Source: Austropuccinia psidii (lineage: Eukaryota > Basidiomycota > Pucciniomycetes > Pucciniales > Sphaerophragmiaceae). Taken from it: 64,000 bases of DNA. The position numbers and the translations under genes are program-made. The stretch lies in the NCBI GenBank assembly GCA_023105745.1, contig JALGQZ010000001.1, forward strand, positions 59,167,437 through 59,231,436, read 5' to 3'. Of the stretch, positions 57,376 through 64,000 are shown piece after piece (position 1 is the first letter of the stretch; each line of letters begins with the position of its first letter). Under the pieces are notes generated by a model, which saw nothing but the letters and a program-made list of their open reading frames with translations, searched no databases and had not been told where the DNA came from.

Positions 57376-58838
57376 TGACACATCACAATAAATTTATTTT
57401 AAAATAAAAATATCCTACTGTTATGTGGTAAAAATGGTGATGAGTCTACTGAGGACCTTGGTTTCAGTAATCTAATATATCTTACTTCAAAAACTTACTA
57501 CAATAATCATATTTTACTTATATCTAAATATTCTAAGTTAACTACTAATTAGTAAAGGTCTTTTCATGTAGTAATACTAATAACATAATGAGGTGGGTCT
57601 TTTCCAGTGCAGAAAGGACTGATTTTATCTCTTCTGGGAACTGTGAAGGACTGGTAAGCTCTTCATGCATCTGAAAAGTGAAATATTTTACTCTGAAGGC
57701 CAATTGTGCATTTCTACCATCAAGTATGACATAGGTTTAGTCAGAAATGTCGTTTAGAGACCAAAAATGATAATTCTGGATCAATACAGGGTGAAAGCCT
57801 TCTTCAAAGGCATTTAATCACTTTTATGACGTTTCCTAGGTGTTTTGATGGCTAAAATTAGTCATTCTTGGAGGGTTTATGCTTTAAACTACTCTTAGTT
57901 TAAGTATCAAGCCAATACTGGCTGGTACAGGTTTGGTACAGGCCAGTATTTGCCAAAAACCTTCCAATCAAGATATCTCAGTCAGTTTATGAGATATAAA
58001 TAATCCAAGATGACAGAATTTAAGTACTTAATTATATCTTAAATCTTATATGCTTTATTTTTACCCTTTTCATAAATAGCAAACTCTGTAAGGGCTTTAG
58101 CCTTTTTGAGGTATTTTGTACATCAGTATTTGGCTTCAAAAACTTCCAGCTCAGATATCTTTTCCAATCCAGAGGATATCTGTATTAATATAGTACAGCA
58201 TTGTAGGGAATGATGAGCTCTATAGCTTGGTATACCTCATAGGATAGATTTATGAATATATGGAAAAGATACAGGGGTTTCCTTATATTTTGATTTGCAT
58301 AAATCCTGTTTTTTGAGTAAAAAACCTTTGAGAAAACATCCCTTTGCCAATTTTAGGGATACAGAGGTCTAAGGTATCTAAAATTGAATCTCTCACTCAA
58401 ATCTTCAATTTGGATGTACCTTTGTACAATTTTTAACAAGCCCTCTGGAATTTGGACTTTTGAATGGCTCTTTGTGGAAAAAGGTAGTGTGATGGTATCT
58501 CTGTAAGTAGGAATTCTATAGATAAATGGATGATACCATTGGATATCTCTCCTAGAGGGCTTTAAGTAAAATACCATGCTGATGGGGCTTTCATGAAATA
58601 TGCATAAGCTGCATGAGAAGTGAAAATAATGGTTTTTGCCTATTTGGTCTCATCTTTGACTGGGTATATCTATGTCCTTTATTATCTTATTTGCCTGATG
58701 TTTCTATTTTTACATTTGGGGAGTTTTCCCTCTTTATATAATACCTATATTGGCTATATTTGTCAGATTCTCTTCATACCATTACCTATGGCATGTTGGA
58801 TGGCAGGGTGATTTTCTGTTTAGAGTCACAGGCTGACA
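57376..58838 (-). mobile_element. Old, diverged family C LTR
   Basis: It begins near TGACACATCAC and ends TTAGAGTCACAGGCTGACA, a C terminus. In between GAGCTCTTCATGCATC, TACAGGGTGAAAGCC and GATACCATTGGATATC can be matched to other C LTRs with much divergence. No gene is seen. Confidence 0.7.
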
Positions 58839-58929
58839 TATGAACTGATAATAAGAGTGCATATATACAGGTTTCTTGGGAAATATCTGGTTTACAGAGA
58901 GAGAATCAAAGGGTCATATATGTACTTAT
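58839..58929. other. Unassigned short stretch
   Basis: Nothing recognised; it joins an old C LTR to A leader sequence. Confidence 0.4.
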
Positions 58930-59627
58930 GGAGGGGGGAAAGGACAAGCAGACTACTGTTGAGAGATCAGCCAGAAAAAAATTTTCAATAATAAAACAAA
59001 ATCTAAGAAATTATTTTTTCCATGGCACGTTGTTAAGGACTCTGAAGGTGAGTAACTCTCTTAAAATTGCCACAAAAAGACTTTTTATCTTTATGAAATC
59101 CTTATCTTCCTTATGTTTTCTAATATGACTACTAGAAGAGGATCCCAATACTACATCCAATCAGATGGAGATTGACTCAAAAGTAGAAATTATATCACAA
59201 AAGGAAAAGGAAAGGGCAAAATTTCCATTGAAACAAAATACATACAAGCAAGTGCCATATCCCAAAGGCATGTCCCAGAAGTGCCTCCAGTCTCTGAACC
59301 AGAGTTGGAACTGAGTATGGGTAGCTCTGGAAGATAAAAATCACATCAAGAGGGCTCAGATAGACATAAACATGAGCCAGTAAAAGAAGTATTACATGGT
59401 GTAAAAGGACAAAGATTGGGAAATTTGGCCACAAATCCACCAAGGAGTGATGAACTCCTGGAACATCCTGAAAGAGTTCTTCAAAGAGGAGCAAATAGTG
59501 AGATACTCAAATGGATGGAATCCACTATCATCTAAACATCAAATCAAAAAGATAAAAGACTTCCACAACAAAAAGAGGGAGGAAAGCAGGGAAGAAGCCC
59601 AAGTAGCTTCTACCAGCAAGCCAACAT
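58930..59627 (+). pseudogene. Decayed family A leader and gag start
   Basis: ACTACTGTTGAGAGA and GACTCTGAAGGTGAG match the upstream exon and its presumed donor in A2. ATG at 59125 corresponds to the gag start (MTTRRGSQYY), with stops soon after. The ORF1 frame is still open for 61 codons at 59447-59632 (MNSWNILKEFFKEEQI, GWNPLSSK). At 59628 a solo A LTR interrupts; gag goes on at 63274. Confidence 0.85.
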
Positions 59628-61439
59628 TGTAAGATTTGACTATGAAACAATAAGTAAATATTACAAATATTGAACTTATTGTACTATGAATGTCCTTATG
59701 AATGATGAATAATGAGATAAACTTCAATTATAATAATTGTGAATTATTATAATTAAGGCATAAAAAATGATTATATTATTAAATAAATATAATAATATAT
59801 TTTATATTATAAAAAAAAAAAAAAATATTAATATATAAAAATTAATATGTTTATAAGCACGTTATTATTGTTACCAACAAATAATAAAGGCATAAGAAAT
59901 TGTTTTTTACAAATAAAGAACAATGAATAACAATAATATTACTAATATTAAAGTTATTTATTCATATAAATACTATTTGTATTAATATAAGAATTATTAA
60001 AAGCAATAATGAAGAGAAATTATTATAAAAGGTAAATAACCTACTTTTAACACTTAATATAATAATTTTGAAATATTTTACGCCAAAATAATTTAAATAA
60101 AATTTATACAAACTGTATTTAACAATAAAAATAGAGAAATTACAAATATTCTTTGATTTTACGTGGAAATAGAGTTTAAAGAGATTTTTGAGTAAAAAAC
60201 AATTAAATAATTTATGTAATCACATCAATATTGATGACTATAATAAATATTATCTTTGGTCTTTAATATTATAAAAGTTTTATATATAAAGAATAAAGAA
60301 ATTACCTTTTGATTTAATTATTTCGTGTTTTTTATGTGTTTGAGGGGAAAATAGAGTGAAAAGAGCTCTATTTATAGTATATACCTCCCTTCTAGAGTCC
60401 AGTAGACTTCTATTAGACGTGTACTGATGGTATCTACCACAAATTATCAGTATTTTAAGGTTTAGTGATGATTACATCATGATCAAACCATCTTATCTCA
60501 TTATTATGCCATTATTTAGAGTTATCACTATAACTCTACGTTTGATGACATCATAGGTTTGGCAGAAGCCTAAACTTTGTGGCTTCTATTAGTATTGATT
60601 GTATTATAATAGTATTCACCAGTTTTCTCACTTATATGACTGTTAAGCTTAAAATAAGATTACAGTGAGTGATCATAAATGATCAGTTTTAAGCTTAAGC
60701 TTTGATCGTTAATAACTTTGAATTTATACACGCTAAAGCTATTCTGAGAGCGTATTCTGATAGCTTTTCATTTCCTTATTAACCTGCTACGAGCATTTTT
60801 TTACATCATCAAAATTCTCTTTTTTGATGATTTTTCTTGTAACTCATCTTTTCTGTCAAAATTCAATATTTTAAACTTCAAACCATGATTTCAAGGGTTT
60901 ATACCTTGAATAGTATAATAAAAATTACATAATTATTGACAAATGAGTTAGTAGAATCTGACTGTCCCCTTTTTTAAATTTTGGACCACTTTCACAACAA
61001 AGTGGTCAACAGCTCCAATGATTTTGATCAATAAACCATTACAAGTTTTAACCTTTTTTATAACTTGTAAGATAAATTTCATATCTGTGTTCTTACAATA
61101 ATTATGTGGTTTTTTTTTAACTCTCTATCTTGTATATCTCAAGAGATCTTAACTAAAAACCATGAATATATGCATTGACCACAAAAGTGCATATATTCAG
61201 TTTAATTCCTTAGGTATTGGCTTTAGAGAATAGTTTTATGATTGTTTTATGTGCCAATTGTTGTGGTGAATCCAATGGTAAAATTTATTTCACATGTTGT
61301 TTCATTGCTTTCTGAAATAATTGATAATTTATGTCTTTTATAAGGTATTATTACTTATAACTCATTAAATATTGACCTTACAGATATGCCATAAAAATAG
61401 TATATGTGTATTTTACCATGAGGAATCTAATGGTGTAAC
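59628..61439 (-). mobile_element. Solo family A LTR, first part
   Basis: It begins TGTAAGATTTGACTATG and follows the A LTR in minus orientation. Flanking bases are AACAT (59623-59627) and AACCT (63274-63278), four of five alike. It is split by a D' LTR and ends at 63273. Confidence 0.87.
61435..61439. repeat. Target-site duplication GTAAC, left copy (D')
   Basis: GTAAC precedes D' and recurs at 63121-63125. Confidence 0.88.
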
Positions 61440-63120
61440 TGTCACAGGGGCTCTTATGGAAGCAAGAGGGCCTGGCACTCAGGAATCAAGAACTCACTTG
61501 GAGGGCTCCAAAAGATGATAAGAAATACTACGGAATATATTTCTTAAGCAGGAATAAGAGAAAGGACAAATATGCCAAAGATAAAAAAGAATAATAAAAA
61601 TGCAGCCAGAGGCCAAAGGCCAAGAAGCAAACCAAGTGTATCCTCAATTCACTGATTCAACCTGCCAGAAAGAACAATGGAATTAGTAAAGGATATGACC
61701 ACCAATATCCACTGACAGGCGAGGAAAGAAAAAAGAAAGGGTGCTAATGACTGACTTAAGATTATCAGTATTAACTTTAATAAGGTAAAAGAAAATAAGG
61801 ATAAAACTAAATCCAATATATTAATTAACTGGGGAAAAAGTCCCCAGGTGATGAAAGGTAGCCGGTATATGTCAAAACTGAAAGATTGATCCTGGAAGGT
61901 GGATCAATGACTGTATTTTCCAAATTGGGAAATACAGTTCTGGCCATGTTGAAATTTGAACTGTGTGATGGAATTCACACAGTGGAATATGGAATGGCCC
62001 AGTGGGCCAAGACCATACAGGTTGATTGAATGAGGCCTGTATGGATGAATTGAGTTTTCCAAGGAGTATTGAATACTTGATGCCTTGAAAACTGATTGAA
62101 ATGATGTAATACCTCTTGAGAATTGCCCTTGAATAATCCTGAATGAATTGTACCAACCCAACTCCTGCAGATACAGGTGGTTGGGATCCTTGAAGAGTCT
62201 TCTGATTGCCACCATAACTTGTCAGACTGATGAGCTGATTAATCCTCCTTCAAAATGGGCATTGCGATTTGAGACCTTGAGTTGGAAAGGTGGAGTTGGT
62301 TCCTGAAAACGTCACCATTGGATTGCTGAGCAAAAATGGTGCATAATGGTATATAATAACATATATGCACCATGCCTGCAACCTTGAGTACGGATGGTAT
62401 GAAGGAAAGGAAGCAATCCCCTGGAGTTGAGGTGAAAGGAAGATTGGGCTGATCTGGTGGCCTCTGGTGGTTGACAGAGGCCATGGCTGAACTATTGGTC
62501 CACGGTGGTCCATGGCCAAAATTGGGTCCTACGGGATTTATGGCCAAAATGGTGTCCATGAGGTTTTTGGTCACTTTTGGGTCCAAGGAAGTGGTGGCCA
62601 AAAATGGCGCAGGGGGGTCCAATTGTGGTTTGGGATCCTCCTGGCCTTGGGGCCTAGGTGGCTGGCCCCTTTTGGCCTCATTGGATTAGGCCAAAAGGGG
62701 CCTAAATGGCCTATGGACCGCGGCTCACGGCCCACGGGCCATAGGAGCTGTAGGGGGCCTAAATGGCCCTTTTGGGCCATTTAGGCCAAAACCCCCATAA
62801 TGAAAGGGGTGGCCCTGAATCCAAGGATGATGGCTAGGGGCCTGGAGGCCCCTAGAAGACAAAATGACCCCCAGGCCAAAAATCAAAGATGGAGGCCTGG
62901 GGGTTGGTGAAGTGGGAATTGGCCAAAAAGGCCAATGACAGCAGGATATGGCCTGAGGCCAGAAAATGGCCATTGGAAGGTGTTATGGCATGGATGCCAT
63001 AGAACACCCAAGGGGGCCAATTGGCCATAAATGATATGACGTGCTCAATTGGCCCCAGCTTGGCTCCAGGCTGGATTGCCACAACCATCAAGGAGGAGGG
63101 TCAAACTCGTGGTTGTGACA
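61440..63120 (-). mobile_element. D' LTR, solo, 1,681 bp, with internal GGCC island
   Basis: It starts TGTCACAGGGGCTCTT and ends GTGGTTGTGACA, like the D LTRs, and shares GAGGGCCTGGCACTCA and GGGGAAAAAGTCCCCAGG with them. It is more than twice as long as the D LTRs (732 and 760 bp) because of extra sequence from about 61900 on, including a GC-rich island. A perfect 5 bp duplication shows it inserted as a unit. Confidence 0.85.
62479..63053. repeat. GGCC-dense GC island
   Basis: By eye about 30 GGCC sites lie in some 575 bases, mostly as TGGCCA, AGGCCA or GGGCC variants, on an AT-rich background. Frames exist on both strands (for example 62780-62571 and 62973-62725) but are low-complexity Pro/Gly/Trp products of the repeat, so I do not call genes. 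Confidence 0.8.
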
Positions 63121-63273
63121 GTAACTTGTCTCATATGTTTACTCATTAGTTTCTAAGGAAATTCAAGTCTTATGCCTTTTTATAGCAGTTTTAGTAGTTA
63201 TCTTAAAGGTTTAATTCTTTTAAATGTTTCTTGTGACATTTTGGGATATGTGGTCACATCTCAAAGGTTCACA
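63121..63273 (-). mobile_element. Solo family A LTR, last part
   Basis: It resumes after D' and ends TCTCAAAGGTTCACA, the A terminus in minus orientation. Confidence 0.86.
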
Positions 63274-63987
63274 AACCTCCCCAAGAAGGGAAGAAGAACA
63301 AGAAAAGAAACTAGAGGAAACCATATTTCCCAACTTGCAGGATACCAAGAATTCAAAAAAATTCCATGAACAATGTCTTCAACATTCCAAGAACCTTGAT
63401 GGAATTCAAGGACAAGGAGGAAAAAAGAATGAGACAACCCCATTTCCCACAGAAATAAATTTTTCTACTGATGTTTTAAATACTTCAACATAAGTCAAAG
63501 ATAGTATTTTACCTCTAAAAGACATTAAAAGTAGTTTATTATCTTTACAAGAAATGAATAGTAGCTTATTATCTTCAACACAAATTTTTGTAAAAAACAA
63601 AAAAGAATAGACAGAATTAAATTTATGATTGAAAATAAAAAATCAAATGTCTTAATCAACAATACTAAGAGATTAATAAAAGTACAACAAGAATCGTATG
63701 AGTACATAAAAGATATAAAAGAAAAAACTTTTACAATCAATTATGATGTCATTATTGACAATCTGAAATGAAAATTGAATAAATTGAGAATTTCTGTTGA
63801 AAAGTTTGAAGAAAAGACTTAATCACACCCAAAATTACTTCTAGACCATTGTGAAAAGAGTTATGAAAAAAGAATGAATCTTAATGATATTCAAAGTGAA
63901 ATAAGACTTATTACTGAGGATATGGGTAAAATAAATGAGGCTAACTTAACTATTCCAAGATTATCAACTTCATTTTCTCTCATAAGA
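63274..63987 (+). pseudogene. Decayed family A gag, continued
   Basis: CCAAGAAGGGAAGAAGAAC joins the gag text broken at 59627. Gag can be read as TIFPNLQDTKNSKKFHEQC, then the Lys/Asn-rich coiled-coil region (VLINNTKRLIKVQQESYEYI). Stops are frequent (63491, 63608, 63768, 63820). It corresponds to A2 18035-18740. Confidence 0.87.
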
Positions 63988-64000
63988 TGTCAGCCTGTGA
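63988..64000 (+). mobile_element. Start of a family C LTR at the window edge
   Basis: TGTCAGCCTGTGA is the 5' tip of a C LTR in plus orientation, and it replaces the gag text expected here (CCCTGTTAAAAC). Only 13 bases are visible. Confidence 0.6.

Noticed and set aside
57157..57378. Short plus-strand frame with CGKCNFGQC, looking like a zinc motif
   Set aside because: It lies in an old A LTR remnant; the Cys spacing fits no known finger and no other copy keeps it.
62239..62973. Several overlapping frames on both strands in the GGCC island (Pro/Gly/Trp-rich)
   Set aside because: They arise from the GGCC repeat composition; no frame is preferred and no domain is visible.

Overview
This 64 kb window is AT-rich eukaryotic repeat DNA. 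I see no convincing host gene, tRNA, rRNA or CRISPR array. Almost every base can be assigned to Ty3/Gypsy-type LTR retrotransposons inserted into one another. The protein families, the very long AT-rich LTRs and the antisense 'WTNVGG' ORF resemble repeat proteins I remember from rust fungi (Pucciniales), above all the myrtle rust Austropuccinia psidii. That identification is recall, not a search result.

I name four families. Family A has LTRs of about 2.02 kb (TGTGAGCC...CCTTACA). Family B has LTRs of about 1.8 kb (TGTGAGCC...TCTTACA). Family C has LTRs of about 1.4 kb (TGTCAGCC...CCTGACA). Family D is a chromodomain chromovirus with 0.73-0.76 kb LTRs, plus a longer relative called D'. A, B and C are related: their Gag-Pol architecture is the same, the primer-binding site just inside the 5' LTR is almost the same, and each has a second reading frame (ORF1) overlapping the start of Gag in the +1 frame.

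Layout. 1-6799: element A1, minus strand, entering from the left edge, with an internally deleted pol, gag and a complete 5' LTR; it sits inside a B LTR (6800-8338). 8339-13339: gag-protease part of a minus-strand B element with its 5' LTR. 13426-14774 and 25070-25132: a C LTR split by the complete element A2 (14775-25064; two 2,024 bp LTRs, 5 bp duplication TTGGG). 25133-28993: B LTR, older B-like LTR, and part of an old A LTR. 28994-52839: a C element on the minus strand with matching AAAAT duplications. It has been invaded by a C deletion derivative (31035-32912, ATTGG duplication), a solo C LTR (33035-34469, CAGCT duplication) and a 9.7 kb D chromovirus (37889-47629). 52840-58838: old A, B-like and C LTR remnants. 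58930-63987: a decayed plus-strand A gag split by a solo A LTR, which is itself split by a D' LTR (61440-63120, GTAAC duplication). The last 13 bases look like the start of another C LTR.

How the parts work: in these families Gag (coiled coil, capsid, CCHC zinc knuckle) assembles particles, protease cleaves the polyprotein, reverse transcriptase and RNase H copy the RNA from a tRNA-like primer site and a polypurine tract, and integrase (with a chromodomain or chromodomain-like tail) inserts the cDNA. Every copy here is broken. A1 lacks the RT core; A2 has an intact RT motif but lost the protease-RT linker and the integrase catalytic Glu; B lost the protease Asp and the zinc knuckle; D lost the RT catalytic motif. 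The most noteworthy signals are the conserved overlapping ORF1, the antisense ORF in element D, and GGCC-dense GC islands in D and D'.
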